Assembly (NCBI RefSeq): GCF_039916245.1
Contig: NZ_JBDSLS010000141.1
Span: 1 to 25,692, forward strand
From: Gelidibacter sp039916245
Lineage (GTDB): Bacteria; Bacteroidota; Bacteroidia; Flavobacteriales; Flavobacteriaceae
Direction of reading: 5' to 3'
Length of the DNA: 25,692 nt
The position numbers were made by a program, and so were the translations under genes. Numbering within the stretch: the stretch's first letter is position 1; each line of letters starts with the position of its first letter. The notes below the pieces were generated by a model. The model did not search any database. It worked only from the letters and a program-made list of their open reading frames with translations, and was not told the origin of the DNA. This document shows, piece after piece, positions 1 through 8,223 of this stretch.

Positions 1-505
1 CCCCCAATATAAGTTTGGATATACTTTCTAAAAACACCTAAGTTAGTCAGGTTACGTCCGATTATCAAGATCCTTTTATCAATATTGTTAGCCGTATTAT
101 AAGCTTTGGTTCTTGTTGTTTACCCTCGAGATAGGTAGTTTTGGTTTGGATTTTTTTTAAATTTTCAATCTTATCATGCGTAAGATAATGGATACTTTTT
201 GAACTGATAAATATGGATCTTTTTATAAGACCAAATCGAAACAACGTAATGCTCAGTAATAAAGGAACCAAATGGGCGATGTTCCGAAGCGGTGTTATGA
301 GCGATTAAAAAATCGACAAATTATGTTTTGTGATTGATGAAAATCTATTGAACAGTCGCCCTAATACTTTTCGAGCAATGGCATATGAAACAACAAATTG
401 ACATACAAAATGAAAAACAGCACCAGCATATTCAAGAATATTGCCCAGGGCTCAGAAAGACCTAACTTGACAAAGCAATCTTGAAAGTAGTGCCGTATTC
501 AGACC
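1..505. other. Gene-poor, apparently degraded stretch
   Basis: No convincing intact gene is visible. On the minus strand 65-271 is open for 68 codons but begins only with TTG and matches nothing I recognise. On the plus strand, short open pieces around 195-308 and 309-400 read like protein fragments separated by stop codons (for example WAMFRSGVMSD, stop, then a piece containing FVIDENLLNSRPNTF), which suggests an eroded coding region. A 13-mer (472-484) and a 9-mer (487-495) from the end of this stretch recur at 904-929 on the other side of the next gene. Confidence 0.4.
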
Positions 506-802
506 TTATGCTGTGGTGCTTAAATATCTCTTCTCAATAAAAAATGTAGCAAAAGGAAGCAACGACGCCAACAACACAATACCTAGAGTTTTAAACGACC
601 ATTTTAATTTGGATCCGACCAGTAACGCTAGGAGCACGTAGGCTATAAATAGTAAACCGTGGCTCATACCAATTGGGTAAAGTAGGGTTTGGTAAACTTC
701 TGGATTGAAAGGTTTGATAAATAACATGTTGGCAAACAGGACCAAGTAGGAAATGCCTTCTAAAATGGCAACAGCTTTGAAACTTCTTAATAGAGTAAAC
801 AT
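506..802 (-). CDS. DUF3817 family integral membrane protein
   Basis: A 98-residue membrane protein of the DUF3817 family; its function is not known. It starts MFTLLRSFKAVAILEGISYL and has about three hydrophobic segments (roughly residues 8-28, 40-62 and 70-90), with the family-typical EGISYL early and an IGMSHGLLF stretch in the middle. A longer reading could begin at a TTG at 823, but a promoter -7 element lies at 821-828, so transcription would start downstream of that codon. I therefore use the ATG at 802, which leaves a leader of about a dozen bases. The gene stands alone: the next genes on the same strand end at 975, and the sequence beyond its stop is the degraded left edge. Family assignment is confident; role unknown. 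Confidence 0.85.
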   Translation of the reverse strand: MFTLLRSFKAVAILEGISYLVLFANMLFIKPFNPEVYQTLLYPIGMSHGLLFIAYVLLALLVGSKLKWSFKTLGIVLLASLLPFATFFIEKRYLSTTA

Positions 803-820
803 GAATTCTAAATTTTTATG

Positions 821-828
821 CAAAAATA
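821..828 (-). promoter_or_regulatory. Promoter -7 element for the DUF3817 gene
   Basis: The minus strand reads TATTTTTG, matching the Bacteroidota -7 consensus TAnnTTTG. The ATG at 802 follows at a distance giving a short leader. No good -33 TTTG is seen at the usual spacing. The site rules out the TTG start at 823. Confidence 0.5.
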
Positions 829-974
829 CCCATGATATCCTATATTAACGAATTTTTATCGAAATTTTTAAAGGAAAGCTCTTGCTTGAAAAACTTATGA
901 AATGTAGTGCCGAGTAAAAGCAATCTTGATTTTTTATAAGTTTAGAAAGCATACGATTTAAAATCAGGATTACT

Positions 975-1439
975 TTAGTCGGGATGGCTTTTGGTTAAGT
1001 ACAACCATTCTTGATGCTCTTGATTTTGAACTTGTTTGATACGATAAAAGTCGTTTTTCTCGTAAAAATGTTGGAGATAATCCTCTTCAGTCAGCAAGAA
1101 ATATTTTTGATTAGGATTTTGTGCTTTGAGTTGCTGCAGCCAAACACTTCCTAAGTTCTTATTGCGCTGGTCTTCTGTAATCCAAATAAATCCTAGATAC
1201 AAATAGCCCTTATTGAAAAAGGAGCTGGCTTCGCTTTCAAAATACTCAAAATGAGGAGGCGACTTGTAAAAAACGATACCACCACCAATAATGGCTAAAT
1301 GTTTTTCAAGGATATAAATTTTAGATTCAGCTTTATAATCGTCCCAAAAAGGTACAATCTCATCCTGCCAATCCTGAGGAAGCATCTCAAAAAAGGCCTG
1401 TGGATCATCGGTTAATTCTCTGAAAATAAAGTCTTCCAT
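975..1439 (-). CDS. GNAT-like N-acetyltransferase
   Basis: A 154-residue protein that looks like a GNAT-fold acetyltransferase. The central strand-loop-helix, residues 81-104 (YLGFIWITEDQRNKNLGSVW), has the shape of GNAT motif A, where acetyl-CoA pyrophosphate is bound by an R/QxxGxG/A loop; here the first glycine position is Asn (R92-N-K-N-L-G97), so the match is loose. The end, with FLLTEEDYLQHFYEKNDFYRI, resembles the C-terminal GNAT segment in which a Tyr sits near the thiol (YEKNGF). It starts with ATG six bases after the stop of the ATP-grasp gene, so the two are almost certainly co-transcribed and may act on the same small molecule. The substrate cannot be told from sequence. Confidence 0.7.
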   Translation of the reverse strand: MEDFIFRELTDDPQAFFEMLPQDWQDEIVPFWDDYKAESKIYILEKHLAIIGGGIVFYKSPPHFEYFESEASSFFNKGYLYLGFIWITEDQRNKNLGSVWLQQLKAQNPNQKYFLLTEEDYLQHFYEKNDFYRIKQVQNQEHQEWLYLTKSHPD

Positions 1440-1445
1440 AAATGG

Positions 1446-2741
1446 TTATAATAATCCCCAAGACCATAAGCGGTCTGAATCCTCAAGCCATCTGTCGCCA
1501 ATATCAGTTCTGTAATAACAATTGTTCACAATGACACTACCTATTCTATTGTTCATCATTTTTTGCGCATCTTTCATGGTAATTCCCGTTCCTGTAACCA
1601 AAAGTGCGATGCCTATATTTCCGGTAATCAACCATTCGTCATTCACTTTTTTGAGATGCATGGGATGGATACCTTCTTTCATATCTTTCTTAAAGACTAC
1701 GACGGCATCTTTTGAAAATAATTCAAAGGTCTTTTTGTCTTCATAAGGAAACGGAGGGACGACAATAAAAGCGCCTACTTGAAAACCCTTTTTTGTGCTG
1801 ATATCAAAGGTTTGGCCAGAAGCCACTTTGTACAGCATTTCGCCAATTGGTTCTGTAATACCAGCGCGCTGAATAAAAACTTGGGGATAGCCAAAACGCG
1901 AGGTAAACTCCAAGGGATAAATCCCGTTGCCATTGACAATACAATTGATATCAATATGGCCCAGGAAATTGTGCTTAATCAAGGTTTGCTCAAATTTTTT
2001 CAAAGTAGCATCAAAAATGGGGGATCGATTGACCCAAAACATACTGGAGCCCATTTCGCCAGTAGATACGCCTAATTCCTTTGGGAATAATTTTTTATGT
2101 TCGAACGTGACATTGATGGGTTTTAAAAATTCCTTTCCATTAAAAAATGCAGAGACTGAAATTTCAACACCTTTCACTTTTTTCTGCAATTGAAAATTGC
2201 CGAAATCATCGCCCCATGATTTGTCATAAGCCTTTAACACACGAATAACATCCAAGCCTTCATCATCACTTCCTACAAACAAGAGTTGCTTGAGTTCTTG
2301 CGTTTCCCCACAAGGTTTAATGACATAGGCGTCTGGATTTTTTTCCACATACGTAATGGCATCCTGGAAGCTCAAAAACTCTTTAAAAGGTAAGGTCTTT
2401 ATTTTATGTTTTTTGAGCTCGTTCTGACCGAAATTTCGATCCAATTCAAGAAGGTCGGTATAGGTGCTTCCTCCAAATACAATTTTGCCTGCGGCTCTTA
2501 ATTGCTCACACTCTTCACCATAACCCGTGTAATCGAAAATAAGAATATCAGCCCAATCGATATGTTTTTTCCAATCTTTGACTTTTTGTACAAAGCCATC
2601 GCCAATCTCTTTCGAGTCCTTGTCCGCTATATATAATTTAACATCATTGCCTTCGTTTTTTATCGCGTAGGCTAGGTCAAGAATTTCTCCCCAACGGGAA
2701 ATAAATAAGAAGTTTTTAGGTAAGCTGCTGTGCTTTTTCAC
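1446..2741 (-). CDS. PurD-like ATP-grasp ligase
   Basis: A 431-residue ATP-grasp protein resembling phosphoribosylamine-glycine ligase (PurD/GARS). Residues 10-100 form a Rossmann-like N-terminal domain. The ATP-grasp part follows, with the nucleotide-binding lysine in VIKPCGET (K142), GVEISVSAFF (191-200), a GARS-like GVSTGEMGS loop (224-232) and the metal/phosphate region PLEFTSRFGYPQ (276-287), which parallels the E.N.R.GDPE of PurD. The start is GTG: no ATG occurs upstream in frame and the first internal Met is far downstream. These enzymes join a carboxylate to an amine using ATP. The coupling to a GNAT gene rather than to purine genes argues for a role outside purine synthesis, which is inference. 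A standalone PurD is normally of similar length (about 420 residues). Confidence 0.8.
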   Translation of the reverse strand: MKKHSSLPKNFLFISRWGEILDLAYAIKNEGNDVKLYIADKDSKEIGDGFVQKVKDWKKHIDWADILIFDYTGYGEECEQLRAAGKIVFGGSTYTDLLELDRNFGQNELKKHKIKTLPFKEFLSFQDAITYVEKNPDAYVIKPCGETQELKQLLFVGSDDEGLDVIRVLKAYDKSWGDDFGNFQLQKKVKGVEISVSAFFNGKEFLKPINVTFEHKKLFPKELGVSTGEMGSSMFWVNRSPIFDATLKKFEQTLIKHNFLGHIDINCIVNGNGIYPLEFTSRFGYPQVFIQRAGITEPIGEMLYKVASGQTFDISTKKGFQVGAFIVVPPFPYEDKKTFELFSKDAVVVFKKDMKEGIHPMHLKKVNDEWLITGNIGIALLVTGTGITMKDAQKMMNNRIGSVIVNNCYYRTDIGDRWLEDSDRLWSWGLL

Positions 2742-2767
2742 GATGGTTTTCGATAGATTATGTGAAA

Positions 2768-2795
2768 CGAAATTAGTTTTTTTTTATATGCAAAA
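2768..2795 (-). promoter_or_regulatory. Possible promoter of the ATP-grasp/GNAT operon
   Basis: The minus strand has TTTTTG (from 2796 to 2791), a spacer of about 15, then TAATTTCG at 2775-2768, one base off the TAnnTTTG consensus. It would give a leader of about 20 bases to the GTG at 2741. Weak on its own. Confidence 0.3.
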
Positions 2796-2809
2796 AGCAT
2801 TTAAAATAG

Positions 2810-2840
2810 AAAAAGACCGTTATTTCTAACAGTCCTTTTT
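2810..2840 (-). terminator. Intrinsic terminator of the OmpA-like gene
   Basis: An interrupted inverted repeat: the arm AAAAAGACCGTTA pairs with TAACAGTCCTTTTT around a TTTC loop, with a T-tract on both strands. It lies 26 bases past the stop of the lipoprotein gene (minus strand) and just before the ATP-grasp gene, separating the two units. Confidence 0.7.
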
Positions 2841-2865
2841 CGGATTAATTAATTAAATTCAAATG

Positions 2866-3699
2866 CTATTGGTTTGAATCCATTAATGCAAAGAATTTAT
2901 CTAAGTTTGGAAGGATCACGATACGTGTTCTTCTGTTTTTTGCTCTGTTTTCATTGTTATCGTTTTCAGCAAGAGGCTTGTAAGAGCTTCTACCTGAAGC
3001 AATCATTTTTTCAGGAGCAACGCCGTAATCTTTTTGTAATTTTCTAACTACTGAAGTCGCACGCATGACGCTTAAATCCCAGTTATCTGCAATTTTACTT
3101 GTACTGATGCTTCTAGAATCTGTATGACCTTCTACCATAACTTCAACACTTGGCTCAGAATTGATCACATCGGCCAATTTCTTTAAAATGTCATTCGCTT
3201 TCGGGCTTACTTTATAACTAGCAGTGTTGAACAACATTTTGTCAGAAATTGAGATCATAACCACAGTTTCATTGATGTCAATTGAAATGTCATCATTTTC
3301 GTTAAGATTGCTGTTGTCCAAGGACTTGGTTAGGTTATAAGACAATGCAAGATTCATTGAATCCTTTAAAGTCTTAGCTTCAGCAAGTTTTGATTGATCA
3401 ACATTTTGCAAGGTTTTACGCATTGCTTTTTTAGTATCGTTAGAAATCACTGCAATATTGTCAACGTTGACCAACATGGCGTCATTTTCTTTGGTAAGAG
3501 AATTGATTTTTTGATTGTAGCTATCAACTCTCGATTGAATGGCTGCAAACTTATTTTCAAGGTCTTCTTTTTCAACTCTTGTTTTGGTAAGTTCACTTTT
3601 AATTTGACCGTTTTCGTGCTCTAAAGCAACATATTTCTTTTTTGATACACATGATGTAATGAGTATAGCGGTAACGATTACAATTGAAATTTTTTTCAT
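2866..3699 (-). CDS. OmpA/MotB-domain outer-membrane lipoprotein
   Basis: A 277-residue lipoprotein expected to be anchored in the outer membrane and to bind peptidoglycan. The N-terminus is a lipoprotein signal, MKKISIVIVTAILITSC, with Cys17 the lipidated residue. Residues 19-75 are rich in charged heptads and should form a coiled coil. The OmpA-C domain spans about 155-265, with the usual GHTDS, a DNWDLSVMRA segment carrying the conserved Asp and Arg that hold diaminopimelate, and NRRTRIVI at the end. This architecture (lipobox, coiled coil, OmpA domain) is common in Flavobacteriia. It is transcribed alone, with a terminator just downstream and a divergent reductase gene about 460 bases upstream. 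The specific partner is unknown. Confidence 0.9.
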   Translation of the reverse strand: MKKISIVIVTAILITSCVSKKKYVALEHENGQIKSELTKTRVEKEDLENKFAAIQSRVDSYNQKINSLTKENDAMLVNVDNIAVISNDTKKAMRKTLQNVDQSKLAEAKTLKDSMNLALSYNLTKSLDNSNLNENDDISIDINETVVMISISDKMLFNTASYKVSPKANDILKKLADVINSEPSVEVMVEGHTDSRSISTSKIADNWDLSVMRATSVVRKLQKDYGVAPEKMIASGRSSYKPLAENDNNENRAKNRRTRIVILPNLDKFFALMDSNQ

Positions 3700-4158
3700 A
3701 ATATTAGATTATTGGTTTAACATACTTACGCTTATAACGCGGATCTAGACTCTTGTTACTTGAGTTTTTAGATTATTTTAACATTTGAAAGTTGTTTGTG
3801 AGACCATGTTTTTAGTCGAACAAAAGTTACTTTGACCTAATGATCAGTCTCTTAAATTAACATTCAAAGCCTTATCATCAATATCCGAATTATTAAATCA
3901 AAATTACTTTCAATTAGATTCCGCTCTTGACCTGTTTGAAATAAATGTTAATTCAAATAAGAAAAGGCATTTCCTAGCAAGGACCACTATTTATTTAAAT
4001 GGGTTCATATTAAATTGGGAAGAAGTAACTTTCAATTATTTATTCCTCTAATTTTGAAACTCACGCCGCTTTGCAAATACTGAAATTTCACGGATGGCAA
4101 TGGCTGGATTCTGAATTTTAGTCCGCTAGTTAAACCTTTCTCCTTAACACCTGAGCAT
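3700..4158. other. Divergent intergenic region
   Basis: AT-rich spacer of 459 bases between the lipoprotein gene (leftward) and the alkene reductase (rightward), so it should carry both promoters. The one recognisable element is TAATTTTG at 4049-4056 on the plus strand. No open frame of note, hairpin or repeat was seen. Confidence 0.5.
4049..4056 (+). promoter_or_regulatory. Promoter -7 element for the alkene reductase
   Basis: TAATTTTG matches the Bacteroidota -7 consensus TAnnTTTG. A TTTC about 15 bases upstream may serve as a poor -33. The predicted leader is roughly 95 bases. Confidence 0.4.
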
Positions 4159-5256
4159 ATGTCAAAACAAGCTTTATTACAACCGTATACCATGGGCGAT
4201 CTGCACTTACCCAACAGGATAGTCATGGCGCCAATGACACGGAGTCGTGCTGGGAACGTGGCGCGTGCACCAACAGAAGATCTCCATGTGCTTTACTACA
4301 CTCAAAGAGCCACTGCAGGATTAATCATTACCGAAGGCTCGCAGGTTTCAAAACAGGCCGTTGGTTATATCCATACGCCAGGCATCTATTCTCAGGAGCA
4401 AGTAAAAGGTTGGGGAAAAGTGACAAAATCAGTGCATGATGCTGGCGGGAGGATTTTTATCCAACTCTGGCATGTAGGACGTATATCACATCCTGATTTT
4501 CATAATGGCGATTTACCTGTGGCGCCTTCGGCTATAAATCCGAATGCAAAATCATTCACTCCTGAGGGGTTTAAAGACACAGTAACACCAAAAGAAATGA
4601 CCTTGGAGGATATTAAAATGACGATTGCCGATTTTCAGAAGGCTGCTAAAAACGCTGTGGAAGCTGGATTTGATGGCGTTGAAATTCATTCTTCCAACGG
4701 CTACTTGTTTCATCAGTTTTTTAATGGCACCAGCAATCATCGAAAAGATCATTATGGTGGTAGCATTGAAAATAGAGCGCGTTTGTTCTTCGACACTTTA
4801 GAAGCCATTAAACAAGTTATTCCGCAGAACAGAATTGGGGCACGTTTTAATCCGTCGCTCCACAATCTTTATGGAATGACCTTAGATAAAGATACGATTC
4901 CGACATTTGATTATATCATAGAAAAACTAAGTAATGACTATGATTTGGCTTATATTCATTTATCTGAACCATTTAATGATGTTTCCAAAGTAGCGTTTGC
5001 CGAGCCACACATAGCAAAACGCTATCGTCCAAAATACAAGGGCACCTTGATGATCAATGGCGGATTTAATGAAGATTCAGGTAACAAGATCATTGCGGAT
5101 GGTTATGCCGATTTGGTTTCTTTCGCTAAACTTTATATTTCCAATCCAGACTTGGTAGGCCGTTTTAGAGAGCACATACCCATTTCAAAATGGGATGCCG
5201 ACACGTTTTATACCTTAGGAAAAGAGGGATATACGACTTATGAAACAATAACTTAA
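4159..5256 (+). CDS. Alkene reductase, old yellow enzyme family
   Basis: A 365-residue FMN-dependent ene-reductase of the OYE/NemA type, which reduces activated C=C bonds (for example N-ethylmaleimide, enones, nitro esters) using NAD(P)H in the cytoplasm. The TIM-barrel landmarks are present: NRIVMAPMTRSRA (19-31) at the start, IQLWHVGR (101-108), the substrate-binding H177 and N180 in VEIHSSNGYL, YGGSIENRARL (199-209), and NPDLVGRF near the end followed by the usual TFYTLGKEGYTTYE. The FMN-phosphate segment reads SFAKLYISNPDL where most relatives have an Arg (FGR), a conservative change. Family length is about 360. Together with the OsmC gene next to it, it fits a response to electrophiles and peroxides. 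Confidence 0.93.
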   Translation: MSKQALLQPYTMGDLHLPNRIVMAPMTRSRAGNVARAPTEDLHVLYYTQRATAGLIITEGSQVSKQAVGYIHTPGIYSQEQVKGWGKVTKSVHDAGGRIFIQLWHVGRISHPDFHNGDLPVAPSAINPNAKSFTPEGFKDTVTPKEMTLEDIKMTIADFQKAAKNAVEAGFDGVEIHSSNGYLFHQFFNGTSNHRKDHYGGSIENRARLFFDTLEAIKQVIPQNRIGARFNPSLHNLYGMTLDKDTIPTFDYIIEKLSNDYDLAYIHLSEPFNDVSKVAFAEPHIAKRYRPKYKGTLMINGGFNEDSGNKIIADGYADLVSFAKLYISNPDLVGRFREHIPISKWDADTFYTLGKEGYTTYETIT

Positions 5257-5356
5257 AATTACAATCCAAACATATAACAGAATTCAAATGGTGATGTTGG
5301 AATAGTTCCAGCACTTCAAAAGTTTAAAAGAACAATTAATACTAAAATTGATAATT

Positions 5357-5776
5357 ATGAAATTTGATAGAACAGCAAAAGCCCACTGGGAAGGTGGCGG
5401 GAAAGACGGGAAAGGTGCATTAACGACAGAAAGTGGCGTATTAAAAAACTCGCCTTACGCTTATAAAACACGTTTTGAGGATGCCGTTGGAACAAATCCT
5501 GAAGAATTAATTGGAGCCGCACATGCCGGATGTTTTACCATGCAGTTAAGTTTCTTTTTAGTTGAAGAAGGATTTACTGCACAAAGCCTAGATACTACCG
5601 CGAAAGTCTATTTCGAGGATGGCAGCATTCCGAAAATTGAATTAGTGCTAAAAGGAAAGGTGCCTGGAATGAGTGAGAGTAAATTTAAAGACATTGCTAC
5701 TAAAGCAAAAGAAAATTGTCCGGTATCAAAATTATTGAATGCGGATATTTCATTGACCACAACTTTTGAGAGTTAA
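5357..5776 (+). CDS. OsmC family peroxiredoxin
   Basis: A 139-residue OsmC-type thiol peroxidase that reduces organic hydroperoxides. Both redox cysteines are present: C59 in AAHAGCFTM and C121 in KENCPVSKLL, each in the family's normal context, and the N-terminal FDRTAKAHWEGG is typical of the OsmC branch (rather than Ohr). The open frame extends to a TTG at 5348, but the ATG at 5357 fits the family start (MKFDRTAKA). It lies 100 bases downstream of the alkene reductase on the same strand with no terminator between, so the two may be one stress-response transcript. Confidence 0.92.
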   Translation: MKFDRTAKAHWEGGGKDGKGALTTESGVLKNSPYAYKTRFEDAVGTNPEELIGAAHAGCFTMQLSFFLVEEGFTAQSLDTTAKVYFEDGSIPKIELVLKGKVPGMSESKFKDIATKAKENCPVSKLLNADISLTTTFES

Positions 5777-6121
5777 AATAAGAAAATAGAACTTAGAGAA
5801 TAGAACATAGAGGTAAACTTGCTGCACAATATCAGGTTTGTTTAATAAGGAAGTTTAGAAGCATTTAAGATTAACGATTGATGATTTTTGATTTTTGAAG
5901 TTCTCACTCGGACTGATTCCTATGACGGATAGCCTTTTGATGATATAAGGGTTCTTAGTATTCTGTTATGAAAGCCAGCGTTGAATGACGTTCATAGAAT
6001 TAAAATAAATCATTGAAATCAGCCGATGTTCATTGTGCAGTCGATTCAAAATTTTAAATTTCTTCTTAATTCTTAATTCTTTTTTCTCATTTCAAACAAC
6101 GAATATAAAAACAAAAAATTT
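5777..6121. other. Intergenic spacer with a diverged repeat copy
   Basis: There is no gene in these 345 bases. Around 5866-5905 the minus strand contains ACTTCAAAAATC, a short spacer and ATCAATCGTTAATCTT, the same words that end both copies of the duplication at 19287-19597. The remainder is simple AT-rich sequence, including TTCTTAATTCTTAATTC near 6061-6079. Confidence 0.4.
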
Positions 6122-7174
6122 ATGAGTACAACTATAAAAGCCTATGGCGCGGAAGATGCCAAAGCACATTTGAAACCCATAAGCATTGAGCGCAGAGCTT
6201 GTGGCGATGATGATGTCAAAATTGATATTACCTATTGCGGCGTTTGCCACAGTGATATTCACACAGTCAGAAATGATTGGAAAAACTCAAAATATCCCGT
6301 GGTGCCAGGACATGAAATTGTTGGTCACGTGATCGAAGTTGGGAAAAATGTGAAGAAGTTTAAAAATGGCGATTTGGTAGGGGTTGGCTGCATGGTCGAT
6401 TCTTGCCAGGAATGTGCATCATGTAAAGAAGATTTGGAACAGTTTTGCGAAAAAGGCATGGTGGGCACTTATAATGGGAAGGATAAGCATTTGGGCGGAC
6501 ATACCTTTGGCGGATATTCGACATCTATAGTGGTTAACAAAGAATTTGTTTTAAGCATTCCTAAAAATATTGATCCAAAAGGGGCAGCGCCTTTGTTGTG
6601 CGCAGGAATTACCACGTGGTCGCCTTTACGTCATTGGAAGGTTAAAAAAGGAGACAAGGTAGGTGTTATTGGCTTGGGTGGTCTTGGGCATATGGGTGTG
6701 AAGTTTGCGCATGCCCTCGGTGCACACGTGGTCATGATTACCACCTCGCCAGATAAAGCTCAAGATGCGAAAGCTCTTGGTGCGCATGAAGTCCTGATTT
6801 CAAAAAATGAAGACGACATGAAAAAGCATAAAAACAGTTTTGATTTTATCTTAAATACCATTCCGGTAGGGCATGAGATGGATCCGTATATTGCGTTGTT
6901 AAAACGTGATGCGACCATGGTGCTTGTAGGCGCTGTTGAGCCACTAAAACCATTTCATGGTGGCGGCCTCATTGGTGGACGCAAGCGCATTGCTGGCTCC
7001 TTGATTGGTGGCATCAAAGAAACTCAAGAAATGTTGGATTTCTGTGGCGAACATAATATCGTTTCAGATATTGAACTCATTGATATGTTTGATATCAATA
7101 AAGCCTATGAGCGTGTCATTGATTCCGATGTCAAATACCGATTTGTGATTGATATGGCCTCTTTAAAGGGCTAA
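6122..7174 (+). CDS. Zinc-dependent NADP-type alcohol dehydrogenase
   Basis: A 350-residue medium-chain dehydrogenase of the cinnamyl-alcohol/YahK-like group, which interconverts aldehydes and alcohols. Catalytic-zinc residues are seen at C39 (YCGVCHSD) and H64-E65 (PGHEIVG), and the structural zinc is held by C95, C98, C101 and C109. The Rossmann motif is GLGGLGHMG, and the following strand ends in TTS, the usual sign of NADP(H) preference. The length equals that of YahK (about 349). The preceding 345-base spacer and the terminator just after it indicate its own transcript. A role in clearing reactive aldehydes would suit the neighbouring reductase and peroxidase genes, but that is inference. 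Confidence 0.93.
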   Translation: MSTTIKAYGAEDAKAHLKPISIERRACGDDDVKIDITYCGVCHSDIHTVRNDWKNSKYPVVPGHEIVGHVIEVGKNVKKFKNGDLVGVGCMVDSCQECASCKEDLEQFCEKGMVGTYNGKDKHLGGHTFGGYSTSIVVNKEFVLSIPKNIDPKGAAPLLCAGITTWSPLRHWKVKKGDKVGVIGLGGLGHMGVKFAHALGAHVVMITTSPDKAQDAKALGAHEVLISKNEDDMKKHKNSFDFILNTIPVGHEMDPYIALLKRDATMVLVGAVEPLKPFHGGGLIGGRKRIAGSLIGGIKETQEMLDFCGEHNIVSDIELIDMFDINKAYERVIDSDVKYRFVIDMASLKG

Positions 7175-7203
7175 ATATCCTTGAGCAAAATAACAAGATT
7201 ATC

Positions 7204-7235
7204 AGAGGCGTTACGATGCCTCTTTTCTTATTTTT
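7204..7235 (+). terminator. Intrinsic terminator of the alcohol dehydrogenase
   Basis: Stem AGAGGC / GCCTCT around an 8-base loop, followed directly by TTTCTTATTTTT. It lies 30 bases past the dehydrogenase stop. A TATTTTTG overlapping its T-tract (7229-7236) could double as the -7 element of the next gene. Confidence 0.8.
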
Positions 7236-7275
7236 GTAGATTCCTTTTTCCATTACAAGACCAGTAAAATAACCC

Positions 7276-8193
7276 ATGAGCAATTCAAAAAATACGATCT
7301 TAATTATACTCGCCTTCTTTTCTATTTATGTCATCTGGGGTTCTACCTATTTGCTGAATAAAATTGCGGTATCTGAATTGCCTCCCTTTATGCTGGCTTC
7401 CATGCGATTTATGACAGCGGGTATCCTCATTTTTATAATTGTCAAACTGATGGGTAAATCTTTAGCCATCACAAAACGACAGCTTGTCAATACGGCTATT
7501 GCTGGATTTTTATTTTTGACTATTGGCAATGGCGTGGTGGTTTGGGCACTAAAATACGTCGATAGTGGATTTGCGGCGTTGGAGATCTCTTCACAGCCCT
7601 TAGTAGTTTTGATTCTAATGCGTATTTTTCAAGGTAAAAAAATTGAGGCCATGTCGGTGTTGGGCGTTATTTTAGGCGTTATAGGAATATTTTTACTGGT
7701 CAGTCAAAAGGAAGTGGTCAGTCAAGAAGATTCTATTATTGGCATGATCATGATTTTCTTTTGTATGGTAAGTTGGGCTTCGGGCAGTTTGTTTGTTGGA
7801 AAGGCCGATTTACCTTCTAACTATTTTGTGAATACGGGGTATCAGATGCTTATTGGAGGATTGATGCTGCTATTGGGAAGTTTGATTTTTGGGGAAGTTT
7901 GGAGTTTTCCAAGTGAATGGAGCCAAAAAGTACAAGTGTCCATGGTGCTCTTAGTTATTTTCGGAAGTATAGTGGCCTTCACTTCGTTTAATTTTCTTTT
8001 AAAAAAGGTATCGCCAGATAAGGTGGCAACTTCAACCTATGTCAATCCTATAATTGCATTGTTGTTAGGCTGGTACTTTTTGAACGAAGAGATTACGACC
8101 CAATCCATTATTGCGGCGATTGTTTTGCTAACCGGCGTCTATTTTATCAGCACCAAAAGGAAATTGGTCATTTTCTCCAGGTTTGGTAGATAG
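7276..8193 (+). CDS. EamA/DMT family transporter
   Basis: A 305-residue inner-membrane carrier of the drug/metabolite transporter superfamily, with two EamA repeats (about 10-142 and 155-292) and about ten hydrophobic helices. The start YVIWGSTYLLNKIAV carries the GSTY motif of the YedA/RhaT-like exporters, and the second half has FGSIVAFTSFNFLLKKVSP and the typical STYVNPIIALLLGW. These proteins export amino acids or other small metabolites. A threonine/serine dehydratase-like gene begins 30 bases downstream on the same strand, so a joint role in amino-acid overflow is plausible; the substrate cannot be read from sequence. Confidence 0.9.
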   Translation: MSNSKNTILIILAFFSIYVIWGSTYLLNKIAVSELPPFMLASMRFMTAGILIFIIVKLMGKSLAITKRQLVNTAIAGFLFLTIGNGVVVWALKYVDSGFAALEISSQPLVVLILMRIFQGKKIEAMSVLGVILGVIGIFLLVSQKEVVSQEDSIIGMIMIFFCMVSWASGSLFVGKADLPSNYFVNTGYQMLIGGLMLLLGSLIFGEVWSFPSEWSQKVQVSMVLLVIFGSIVAFTSFNFLLKKVSPDKVATSTYVNPIIALLLGWYFLNEEITTQSIIAAIVLLTGVYFISTKRKLVIFSRFGR

Positions 8194-8223
8194 ATTTAAA
8201 ATACCTTTAATTTTTGATTTGAT

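Noticed and set aside
1522..2193. Open frames on the plus strand opposite the ATP-grasp gene
   Set aside because: They lie wholly within a well-supported minus-strand gene and show no recognisable motifs.
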